Shown here in pieces: positions 48,411-58,548 of a DNA stretch of 64,000 nucleotides (positions are counted from its first letter, which is position 1; every line of letters begins with the position of its first letter). The position numbers and the translations under genes were made by a program. Source of the stretch: Oxyruncus cristatus (taxonomy: Eukaryota; Chordata; Aves; Passeriformes; Cotingidae); the NCBI GenBank assembly GCA_013399855.1, contig VXAY01001310.1:62001-126000 (forward strand), read 5' to 3'. The notes under the pieces are model-generated. The model did no database searches. It was not told the DNA's origin and was given only the letters and a program-made list of their open reading frames with translations.

Positions 48411-48690
48411 TGTTTATTAGGTTTATGTGGCAAAGTTATGGCAGCAGGGCAAGAGGTGAGGATGGCGCTTGTTGCAGGGGTGGCTTCTATGAAAAGCTGC
48501 CAGACACTTCCCCCATGTCCAACAGAGCCAATGCCAGCCAGCTCCAAGACAGACCCACTACTGGCCACGGCTGAGCCCATCAGCAACAGTGTTAGTGCCT
48601 CTGGGATAAAAGATTTAAGAAGGGGAAAAAAGCCCTGCACAACTGCAGCCAGAGCAGAGGACTAAGAGCATAAGAAAGAAACATCGCTGA
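48411..48690 (+). mobile_element. Truncated LTR (5' quarter; same family as 20848 and 61108)
   Basis: It begins TGTTTATTAGGTTTATGTGG, a decayed version of the TGTGCTGGGTTTGCATGGC end. It continues TTGCAGGGGTGGCTTCTATG, GCCAATGCCAGCCAGCTCCA, AAGACAGACCCACTACTGGC, GCCTCTGGGATAAAAGATTT and GAAGGGGAAAAAAGCCCTGC, matching the reverse of 62013-62258. Similarity fades at about 48690 and the rest of the LTR is missing. Short open frames in it are incidental. Confidence 0.85.
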
Positions 48691-51600
48691 TTGCCTTAGA
48701 TTGTAGTGTAGCTGTAATCCCCACGTATTGCAATCATACCAGAGCTGATAGAAGTAGAAACAGATATGGCTTTTATAAAAACAGAGTTAATGCCTCCCTC
48801 TGACATTCTATTATGAATCAGATACAGAGAAAGTCATACTGTGATAAGTAAATAAGCAAAGAAAGAAAAATACTTGTGATCAGGCTGGAATGGGGAAAAT
48901 TTGGTTCTTGGTAAATTTGCATCTTGGCTATGCCACAAACTTACAGTAGTGATTTGATCAAATGCGTCAGTACTGGATCCAAATACGAAATGAAAAACAT
49001 AGATTCAAATGTAAATTTTAATAAAATATGCTTGGATTCTGCCCAGTCTTAGAAATGTCTTGTTGCCTTACCTTTGCTATTGTGTTGTTAAATAAAAGGG
49101 AAGAACTAGAAACATGAATTTTTTGGAACCAGAAAAATGGGTTACACATCTGAGGCCTATTTGAAGGCATATTATTGAAATAATCAATATTGCAAGTGTT
49201 AGAATGCTAATCTGTGGCTTCTGTGTTAAAAACATTTGCTACTCATATTTACAAAACACAACAATTTTCTGGGAGAGTCATATTCCAGGATAATTAAACT
49301 AATAATTTAAGACACCCAGCTAAATATGACTACCCAATTTGGCAACATCTTGTTCACAGAACTTAATTATGTTTACATAGTAGGTGTTGACAAGTTCATT
49401 AACTACCTTTATTTGTTCAGCAAGTAGTGTGGGAGGACCTGCAATGCATTATGGGTTGCTGTGCCTTTGTTTCCTGGAAGTACATTATTTAAAACTTTTT
49501 AAATATATTCACAACAGTCTGGTTTCTGCTAATCTGTTTCTTAGTTTCTGTCTTAAACCTCCTGTCCTCAAAAAATATGTATCTTTCTAAAACAAAAGTA
49601 TAGTAAGTTAGATCAGAAATGATCATCACAGAATTTCTGATTATATTTTTTTTTAATGGATGATACCTTCTTCTCTGATACTGTTGACTTGTTCTAGAAC
49701 TATAATCTTCTGAGGCTTCCTTGACTCCAAATTTTTTTAGTTGTTTTGCACAATGTTTTGCTGCTTCTTTTTCTATATTTCAACAAGAAAGACACAAACA
49801 TTCTCAAGAAATTATAATTATTTAATTAACATACTAAAATCCTGCCTAACAACTAGAATCCTGCCTAACTGTCCTTGAAGTAGGATAATTAAGGCCACTG
49901 ATATTGAGTCCTTGGATTCTTTAATAATACACAAATAAATAGTAATTCTTTGCATTGTTTATCTGTTTGTATAAGATTACTTTGTTTAGTTGTATATCAC
50001 ATTCCAAACTCGGGTGAATTTCAATTTTTTTTAGAAGAAATGTTCACTTTTTTCTTCCTCTAATGATGCCTTACATAGAAAATATTTCAAATTTCACTGT
50101 AAAGTAAAAGCTAAAAGCTCCTACTTAGGGTTTCATGTACTGTAAGTATTTTAAAAAAATAGCTTAATGTCTTTATTCATGATATTTTTAGATAAAATTA
50201 ATTCAAACAATTAAGTTTTATGTAATATGTAATTAATCTCCTTTTATTTCATCTTACTTTTTTGCTTAAATGTTGATTCATTTATTTATTGTTCCTGAAT
50301 TTTTACAAGCATTTCAGACTTCTATAAAAATGATGATTGAATGTGCAGAAAGTTATTTTAAAGTACCCAACTGAATCACATTTGAGTTCATTTTTGACTT
50401 GTGCATGTGGGACATGGGATTTTGGCTGCCTAAGTGGGTAATGAGTAGGAAGGAGTGGGAGTGCTCTGAGCTTCTCAGAGCCTTGCAATTAATAGGTCAT
50501 AGACATAGCTCTATTTTCCAATTTTTTTTTTTCCACAGTTTTGTAAGAGGTAATCATAGTCTATAAATAAAAAAGTAGATTTATCATGCACTTGGAACAG
50601 ACCTTACACTAATCCAACACAGTTACTGGAATAGTTAAATGCAAAATAAGAAACTAAAGTATTTCAGAATATTAACATCAGCAGAGCAAGACAGTGAATG
50701 TATTGCAATTAGATATATAGAAATTAAAATATTTGAGTCTAATTTTAACAAATGCTGGTGATCCAAGGAATGAATCTAAATTCTGAAATAAGTTATTTTG
50801 CAAAAGTAATTTTAATGCATTGTTATTTTAGAAAAATACTGTGTTTGTCTTTATTTATCAACATTTTTCTTCAGTTATATTTGAAAAAATATGTTGATTC
50901 TTCTTGCTACTCTGGGGACACTGCACCAACTTAGGGGCTGAAATTGGACTTTGAGATAATAAAGTCTCAAAGTCTTTACAAATGCATTTCCTTATCATTA
51001 ACAAAAGAAGAATCTCTCTATGATAAATAAAAGGTAACAGTTTAGCCTTGTGGATGGAATATTTGACAAGGTTGTAAATCTGCAATCTAGACTGATTACA
51101 GTATGTGGAACTCAAGGAATTTTAATCTCTTTAACAATTAACTGCCTGAGTAATGTTCATATATCAGCTATGTTAGAAGACATCTTGTTAATAAGTGAAT
51201 ATCCTTTCCACCCCTTCCATTTGACCTTGTAAAGCATTTTCCAGTAAAATAATTTACTCGAAGCCTTATCTTTTGAGACGTTTGAAACAGAAATAGACAA
51301 AGCTGAGGAAACAGAAGAGAGGAAGAATAACATACTGAGTATAAGCTTTGAGATTATGAGTAGCACCAAGTAAGATAAGTGAATCTGTGACCACATAAAT
51401 AAAATTATCATCATATCAATTATGGTGTCAAGATGGTTTGCAGTGATATTAAGTAGCATTAATGCTTTTCTCTCCTGACCTTTATTTTCTGATTTTGTAA
51501 CTGCACTCATTTTTTCTCATATATTGTCCTTTAGTTAGTAGTTTTCTAGCAGTGATTTTTTAAGATAATACAAGGTAGAAACTGTTGTTGATAAGGTCAT

Positions 51601-54600
51601 GTTGTGTTTCACAGTTTGGAAGAACATGTCTTAACGTTTTACTAGTTTGTTTCAAAATATTTTTACAAAGTCTCTGTTAAAGTCTGGCCTCACCTGTCCT
51701 TCACACAATATCTGAAGATGATCAAAAACCATTTAGTGATTCATTCATATATCATCTTATGGTGCCCACAGCAACTTCAATGCAGCCTTCAAGAAGTTTT
51801 GCTGGCTAAAAGCCAAAACTGCAGCAGTAATTGCAACAGCAACAACTGCAGCAGCGGTGGGCACTAGGACAATATCTACTACTTGCTTTTCTTCCAGGAT
51901 ACCTAGTCTAAGTAAAATAAGTCTATTTTAATAAAGAAAGCAGAGAAAAAGTCTTTGTAAACGTACCTAAAAGAAATAACAATATGAATTAGGTACAAGA
52001 TGGTGTCATTGACAGGCAATAATCCATATACTATGTTTTATTTTTTTCAGAAATCCCAGCCTTGCTTTCTCCATATAACCAGTCCTATTTTCATGGAACT
52101 TCTTATTAAAAGGTGACTAGAATTTGATAAACAGAATATTAAGTGCTGTTATAGCCATGCTTTCAGGACAGATATTGTGTAGTAATCCAAGTGGCTCTAT
52201 CGATCTGTTTAAAAGGAAGAAAATAATCTCTAGAGTTGTAAATTATCTTCCTACATGAAACTATCATAGACAAGATGCCTTCCAAATTCTATTTGGTTCC
52301 CCCAACTTACAAACTATATTCTGGTTTTAAAACTTTAAATGTTTTGCTTTGTCTAAAAATACCACAGGTAGCTTTTGAAGCGATATTTTATTTCTTTGAT
52401 CTGGCTCTTTATCTCTTTCATGGGAGGAAACTTTTTAGAATTTAAAGGCTGAATAAATATGAGAAAAAGAAATGAAAATGAAGGTATATGAACACAATAA
52501 AACCCCACAAATGATTGATCATGTTTTAGATTCCAACTACTGTACTTACGAACAGAATATTGTATTCTCTGTGAGAGTTATGTTTTTCAGTATAGATAAG
52601 TATAATTCATTTATGTGAATACAAGAATCTCTCTGGAAGAAGAGACAATGACAAATCACTGAAAAGATTTAAAACTGAGTAATTTACCCATGAATATGTT
52701 CTTTAGAAGACAATGTCAGTTCCAAGTGTTAAATAATGCAAGTACGTTTTAGGACAGCTCTGATATAAGCTTTATTAACTAGAATCATAGTGAGTTAACA
52801 TGGTTCTCTGTCAAATGATTGCAGAGACACCAAATATATATTGTTTACTGTTTCAGGAAAAAAAAAGAAAAAAAAAGAGTTAAAAACACCAAGCATCCAT
52901 GCCTGGAAGGGATGAACTCCTTAAGTAGCTTCCTAAGTGCCACACTACTAAGAAGGAATGGAACAGTAACATACCATGTTCTTCTAGATAGAGTCAATTT
53001 CTTAACTGACTCTCTTAAATCTCAATAACTGCCTCACTTCACAAGCAACAAATGAGAACTGGACTTGATAAATGTCCCAAAAGTTTTCGAGGCTTGGACC
53101 ACTGACAATAATAATGAAAACAAAAGTGAAACTCCAAAGCAAAATTTGAAAATTATGAAATGTTTGTGGAGTGTTTAACTTCCAAGTTTCACTATCAAGA
53201 TAATAAAATATTGTTGACATCCATGAAACCATTACACAGGTTGAAAATGTTGGGGTTTTTTTGTTTGTTCTGATCAGATTAGCACCGATCAGAAGTGGTT
53301 TATTTCTAATCAAAATACTCTATATAAATTTGAGGTATGTAAAGGGCCGCTGGCAATTCCTTTTGATAACCTTTATTTCAAGAATTGTGATGCACAATAT
53401 GGTGTGATGTTGCTATTAATGTCAGTTGTCTGCTGGAAAAACAGTAAGCTTATAACAACAAAGGTTTTCAAATACACAGATGAAGAGAAAAGTAACAAAG
53501 GGGAAAATAAATGTAATAGGGACAAGAAACGAAAGCAGCTTTGATATACAGTCTAAGCTAACTAAAGCACTAGAAGGTGACCCTACTTTCCCCCCCCCCA
53601 ACTATTTCCACATTTTCTGTATCACCAATTTGAGTAGTGTTGTTTTAAGATTTTAAACAGAAACCAAAGTTGTTTCATTCTTTGTACAGAAGCCAAAACA
53701 ACAACAACAAAAGGAACAAATTAGAAAATAAAATAATAAATTTTATTTGGCAAATCTATTGTAGATACCCACATAGAGACTTTAAGCTACGATAATGAGT
53801 TGCAAACAGATTTATTACAGCAAGTTTAAGAGATTAATGAAAACAGTAATGTACATTAAAGAGATATTAATTAGGAGAAATGATCATTAATTTCATGCTA
53901 ATACGGCTGTTAACTTACTTTGTAAATTCCCAGATCCATTCTTAAAAGACTGGTGGTATGATCAACCATTTAATAAACTAGAGAATTTTAATATGTTATT
54001 ATATTTTAAGTGGTTTTCAAAAGTATTCATTGCGTTTAACTGGAAAACAGAAGTCCTTTTCAAAATAAAAGTTTTTGTCTTACACAATGCAGAAAACTGT
54101 GTCTTGGAGCCCTTCACTGAAACAAATGTTTGACTATTGCTTCTGATGGAAATAATTTTTCATGGCATATTCTGACACAAGAAAGACAGAAGGATCAAGC
54201 AGCTACAAGAAGGTTAAAGAAGAGTGAAAAGAGCTACCCCTTTTTCTTGCAGCCCACAGTCAGATCTAGAGAAATGTAATACTCCCATCCTTGAACAATT
54301 TGTAGAGATGTTAATATATTTCTCTCAAAATAAATATCATTACAGTGCTTGAGTAGAGACTAGAAAGAGAAGGCAAAACAGAAGTCTTTCTGTGTTCGGA
54401 GTACTGTGCTGAACCTATACAGGTCAGCTGACTGAACAACCTTACTGATCCTTTACAACCAGGGGAGTTTTGGACTTCTACTTGGATGTGATATGAAACT
54501 TCTCTCATAACCATATCAGGATTGTGAAATAGGTATGACATCTAGGACTGTGGATACATGTGAAACAATCACATAGGACTACAGGAAAAGTGAATACGAG

Positions 54601-54774
54601 GAAAATTAAAAGTGTAAACCATTAACCTGAAATTTAACAAATCTTTGGACTTGAGTGCAGATATATATTTATGTGATTGTTTCATGCTGGTCAGTTTTCT
54701 GTGAATGAAATTAGCATCTCAATTCAAAATATCAATCTAGACTGTTTAGACAGTCTTAGTACATGGGAGACTAT
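48691..54774. other. Unique AT-rich noncoding DNA
   Basis: About 6 kb without recognisable genes or interspersed repeats. Minor features are a GCA/CAACAGC-rich segment at about 51818-51858 and a run of nine C's at 53591-53599. A homeobox-site-like AT-rich block at about 53828-53930 (ATTAATTAG, TCATTAATTTCATGC) is discussed as a finding. Confidence 0.5.
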
Positions 54775-55269
54775 TGTAATTTAGGAATGACAGTCCCCAG
54801 TTCAGTGCCCCCCACCGAGACTCTCCCAAACCAAATGCCGCTTGTTCACTCCCCCTCACTTCCCCCCCTTTTCCTGGGGGGTGGATTTGAGCATTGCAAG
54901 AGCAAAATCATGTGTTGAGATAAGAATGATTTTACTGGAAACAGGAATTAAATACTAAAATGAACACTAACAGCAACAATATTGATAACAAAGGCGTAAA
55001 AAAGAGAGAGTGATTCACATGCAAAATGCTCACCAAGCCCGGGACAATGAAACAATTGTGGACAGACCCTATGCCTAACACACTAGCTCTCCCAGCTTGG
55101 AAAGGGACACCCTTCTTCTCTGAAGTGAGAAAGTCCTTTCCCCACCCTGGTAATGATGTAAGATGGTATTGAATAAAATTAGGGTCTTCACCATGCCCAC
55201 ACGCCTCTGGGCTCTGCCCCTCACAGTTACTAAAAAAAATTAACCCTGTCCTTGACCCAAATCAGGATA
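54775..55269 (-). mobile_element. ERV LTR (solo, reverse orientation; second ERVK-like type)
   Basis: The plus strand holds GACAGTCCCCAGTTCAGTGC, CCACCGAGACTCTCCCAAAC, a C/G-rich CCCCCCTTTTCCTGGGGGGT hairpin and TGTGTTGAGATAAGAATGAT. It then has GTGATTCACATGCAAAATGC, GATGTAAGATGGTATTGAAT and an end near CCTTGACCCAAATCAGGATA, decayed from the CCAAAACCAGGACA end. This order matches reverse-oriented songbird ERV LTRs related to the one at 38922. The exact left end is uncertain, and no matching target duplication is seen. Confidence 0.72.
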
Positions 55270-55798
55270 GAGAAGTAAAAAATTATTTCCATTGCAAATC
55301 AGATTGAGAATTAAAGAAACAAATAAACAAAACAAAACCATTCACCCATATTTTTTACTAATTACTGGGTTGCCATAAAAAACTTTCAGAAGTAGAAAGT
55401 ACAGAAAGTTCTTGAGCAAGAATGTCTTAAACTTTTAAGGTGGGCTTAAAATACAGACTCCAAATATCTAACTATGTCTGCATATATATATATATATTTA
55501 AGCTTCTATGACAGATGTAGAGCTTAGATGAATGGTCAAAATTCCCTAGTTTGCCTTAGTTTTCAGTGCAATTTGACATAGAATACTATCTTGCTTGAGC
55601 TCCAGTTGCTGACCTGTGAGGGCAGAGGTCATGTGCAAGTCTAGCTTAATGAAAATGTCTCAAATACCGTAAGGAGTTTCCAATGACTTTTGATACTTTG
55701 ATTTGCCTCTGAGAAACTGCCCTATAATTAATAGTGTTGGGATCTGATATCTCATTTTAAGGTTATCTACAGTTTGTCATCTGAATACGTAAGGTAAA
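55270..55798. other. Unique spacer between two LTRs
   Basis: AT-rich, with a (TA)n microsatellite at about 55482-55496. No gene or repeat family recognised. Confidence 0.5.
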
Positions 55799-56189
55799 TG
55801 TATGCAGGTATTCTTCCCAAGAATGCCAAGGCAGCGGAAGGCTTAAAAAAAAAAAAAAAAAAAAGTTTATTTCAGATGCAAGGATCACGTTTTTATACAA
55901 TGCTGCACACATGGAGCCTTCAGGAGCCAAAGGCAATGTTCCTCCTGCTCCAAGGCTTTTTCTGTCTTCTCTCTCTCTCCCTCCCCCCACCTTCCCAAGG
56001 CCTCCGTGTATGTCAGGGCTATCTCTCTCTCCTCACATACCAGAGAGCAAGGCTGAGAACTTCCCTNCCAGGAATGTATCTATTCCTACAGAATGTCTCT
56101 CTGAATAAATGAGTTGCCAGCATTAGCCAACTGGATCCCATGACTAATTTTAGAAGCATGAAGTCTCAAACTCAATCCAACCCCTAACA
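55799..56189 (-). mobile_element. Short LTR (about 390 bp, reverse orientation)
   Basis: On the minus strand the segment opens TGTTAGGGGTTGG and closes near ATACCTGCATACA, with retroviral TG...CA ends. Near its 3' part it has TATAAAAA (plus-strand 55890-55897), followed 18 bases later by AATAAA (plus-strand 55866-55871). This compact promoter/polyadenylation layout is seen in LTRs with a very short R region. A run of about 20 A's (55843-55863) lies in the U5 part, and one base at 56067 is N. The left end is uncertain by a few bases, and I found no clear target duplication. Confidence 0.6.
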
Positions 56190-56625
56190 TTTAAATACAT
56201 TAGTTAATGCAGATGAATCGTGTTCTAAATATTCCATAATGAGGGGAAAGGGAATGGTATCATGTTTTCTCTGTTCTAGGCATTTGTAATGTAACTGTAT
56301 CTAGTATTGTTACATAGTTGTAGAAAGTCATACATCAAGTGAGTCACACCAAAACTTTTCAGTTTCTTTTCAGTTCAGTCAGGTTGGAAAGGACCTCAGA
56401 ATCCCTCACCAACATTTCTCTAAATCTAAAGCTCAAGAGAATACACCATCTATTCCAACAGTGCTTATATCAAGGGTTCAGCCATCTGAAAGTAAGCAAA
56501 TCATTCAGAGATTACTCACATGCTTTGGATTCTATGCTCTGAGTTTAGAGATTAAGGAGAAGAAAACTATATTGGGGAGTTTTATTGAAGTGCAGTGAGT
56601 AATTTCTTCAGGACCAGCTATTTTT
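56190..56625. other. Spacer with a possible CR1 scrap
   Basis: Mostly unique. AGGTTGGAAAGGACCTCAGA at about 56380-56399 is the same phrase found in CR1 3' ends and may be the scrap of another copy. The rest is not recognised. Confidence 0.45.
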
Positions 56626-57201
56626 CACAGAATCACACAGAGTCACAGAATCAGACAGGTTGGAAAGGACCTCAGAGATCATCAAGACTAACCTCTGATC
56701 CAACATCACCATGCTAACTAGACCATGGAACTAAGTGCCACATCCAGTCTCATCTTAAAAACCTCCAGGGACGGAGAATCCACCACTTCCCTGGGCAGCC
56801 CATTCCAATGACTGATTACTCTCTCTGTAAAGAATTTCTTTCTAATATCTAACCTAAACCTCCCCTGGCACAGCTTAAGGCCATGCCCTCTTGTCCTACT
56901 GCTGGTTGCCTGGGAGAAGAGACCAACCCCCACCTGGCTACAATCTCCTTTCAGGGAGTTGTAGGGAGTGATGAGGTCTCCCCTGAGCCTTCTCTTCTCC
57001 AGGCTAAACAACCTCAGCTCCCTCAGTCTCTCCTCACAGGACTTGTGTTCAAGTCCCTTCACCAGCCTGGTTGCTCTTCTCTGGACCTGCTCCAGCACCT
57101 CAATATCCTTCCTGAACTGAGGGGCCCAGAACTGGACACAGCACTCCAGGTGTGGCCTCACCAGTGCTGAGTACAGGGGCAGAATCACTTCCCTGCTCCT
57201 G
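56626..57201 (-). mobile_element. CR1 retrotransposon, 5'-truncated (about 575 bp)
   Basis: The reversed CR1 3' end starts at 56626 (CACAGAATCACACAGAGTCA). The body closely matches the copy at 43318-44165, base for base over most of its length. It breaks off at ACTTCCCTGCTCCTG|TTCATG near 57201, about 290 bases before the point where the other copy ends. The open frame inside it is listed separately. Confidence 0.92.
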
Positions 57202-57206
57202 TTCAT
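56718..57206 (-). pseudogene. CR1 ORF2 C-terminal remnant (162 open codons)
   Basis: The peptide follows the CR1 C-terminus from '[27 protein letters not shown]' to '[13 protein letters not shown]'. It is nearly identical to the matching part of the 275-codon remnant at 43407-44234, with about a dozen differences. The first residues are flanking sequence. It has no catalytic domain. Confidence 0.88.
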
Positions 57207-57292
57207 GCTTGTTGCCCAGGAAGCACTTTACGTGGTCATCAGTCATCACCAATATAAAGCATTAACATAAAACTGTAGAGATTTAGCATTAG
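57202..57292. other. Short spacer between two CR1 copies
   Basis: About 90 bases of unique-looking AT-rich sequence. Confidence 0.5.
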
Positions 57293-58209
57293 ATAGAATA
57301 GAACAGAACAGAATAAAACTATTTCAGTTGAAAGGCACAAGTAAGGATCATCTAGTCCAGTGCTTGACCAATTCAGGACTAATCAAATTAAAGCATGCAA
57401 TTAATGGAGTTGCCAAATGCCTTTTAAACAGACTTGGAGCATCAGCCACCTTTTTTTTAGGAAGCCTGTTCCAATGTTAGACCAACTGTCAGTAAAGAAA
57501 TGATTCTTAATGTCCAGTTTGAACCTTCCTTGGTGCAACTTTAAACTGTTCAATGTGTCCCATCACCGGCTACCAGGTAGAAGAGATCAGCACCTCCCTC
57601 TCCAAGTTACTTGGACTTGTTAAATTTTGTCTCATTAATAATTGCCCAGTGCTCCAATATAGCTATATCTCTCTGCAAGGCATTTTGTGCTTTAAGAGAG
57701 TCAACAGTACCTCCCAGTTTGGTTTCATCAGCAAATTTGCTAATGATCCATTTAACTTCTGCTTCCAGATCATTGATAAAAAAATTAAAATGAACTGTCC
57801 CAGAATTGAACCCTGAGGAACACCACTGGTGACTGGTCACCAGCTGGATGTAGCCCCATTCACTACAACCCTTTGAGCACTGCTCTTCAGCCAGTTCCTA
57901 TGCACCATGAACTTGCTCATCCCACAGCTAGGCAACTTGTCCAGAAAGATACTGTGAGGGATAATATCAAAACCCTACTAAAATGTATAAATACTACATC
58001 TACTCCCTTCCCTTCATCCACTGTGTAGGTGACCTTATCACAGAAGGATATCAAATGAGTCAGATAGAACTTTCCCCTTTTTGAACCCATGTTGACTGTG
58101 ACTAAATGATGGTATTATTCTTTAAATGCCTTTCAACAGTGCACAGTGTAACCTTATCTATAATTTTTTCCAGGAACTGAGGTTAGGCTAACAGGCCTGT
58201 AGTTCCTCC
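57293..58209 (-). mobile_element. CR1 fragment of an older subfamily, internally deleted
   Basis: It starts with a degenerate CR1 tail (ATAGAATAGAACAGAACAG) and a 3' region around TCTAGTCCAGTGCTTGACC and GGAAGCCTGTTCCAATG. Just after AGAAGAGATCAGCACCTCCC (about 57600) it jumps to the reverse-transcriptase palm. That part includes the catalytic loop, encoded at about 57607-57840, and the upstream 'P-G-C/S' segments (AATTGAACCCTGAGGAACACC, CCAGTTCCTATGCACC, GGCAACTTGTCCAGAAAG). It ends near AACAGGCCTGTAGTTCC. Several hundred bases of the ORF2 thumb/C-terminal region are missing. Confidence 0.87.
57607..57840 (-). pseudogene. CR1 reverse-transcriptase palm remnant with altered catalytic loop
   Basis: The open 77 codons contain 'NFFINDLEAEVKWIISKFADETKLGGTVDSL' and 'IAILEHWAIINETKFNKSK'. 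The CR1 catalytic motif F-A-D-D is changed to F-A-D-E, losing the second metal-binding aspartate. The frame ends where the internal deletion joins the 3' region. Confidence 0.8.
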
Positions 58210-58548
58210 ACAGACAAATGTTATAAAACTGGGGGAAGAAGGAGGAAGGTGGGCTGTTTGGAATGATTACATTTTTCTTCCCAGGTAATGATTACTCATG
58301 ATGGAGCCCTATTTTCTTGGAGATGGCTGAACACCTGCCTGCCCATGGTAAGTGGTGACTTAATTCCTTGTTCTGCTCTGATTTTGTGCACGGCTTTTCT
58401 TTACCTATTAAACTGTCTTTATCTCAACCCATGAGTTTTGTCACTTTTCTCTCTCCCACATTCCAGTGGAGACCAGGGGGTGGGGGTGGGAGGGGCATGA
58501 GTGAGCTGCTCTGTGGTGCTTAGTTGCCAGCTGGGATTAAAACACAAC
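58210..58548 (+). mobile_element. ERVK-like LTR 3' portion
   Basis: The sequence holds TTCCCAGGTAATGATTACTC, GGAGATGGCTGAACACCTGC, TTAATTCCTTGTTCTGCTCTG and CCTATTAAACTGTCTTTATC (ATTAAA polyadenylation signal). It continues CTCAACCCATGAGTTTTGTC, GAGTGAGCTGCTCTGTGGTG and TTAGTTGCCAGCTGGGATTA, ending near AAAACACAAC. This is the sense-strand 3' end of a songbird ERVK-type LTR, related to the reverse-oriented 38922 copy. The LTR's own 5' end is not seen, and the fragment abuts CR1 sequence with little or no spacer. Confidence 0.82.
58407..58412 (+). promoter_or_regulatory. Polyadenylation signal (ATTAAA) in LTR fragment
   Basis: ATTAAA in the CCTATTAAACTG context marks the U3/R region of this LTR family and fixes its plus orientation. 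Confidence 0.5.
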
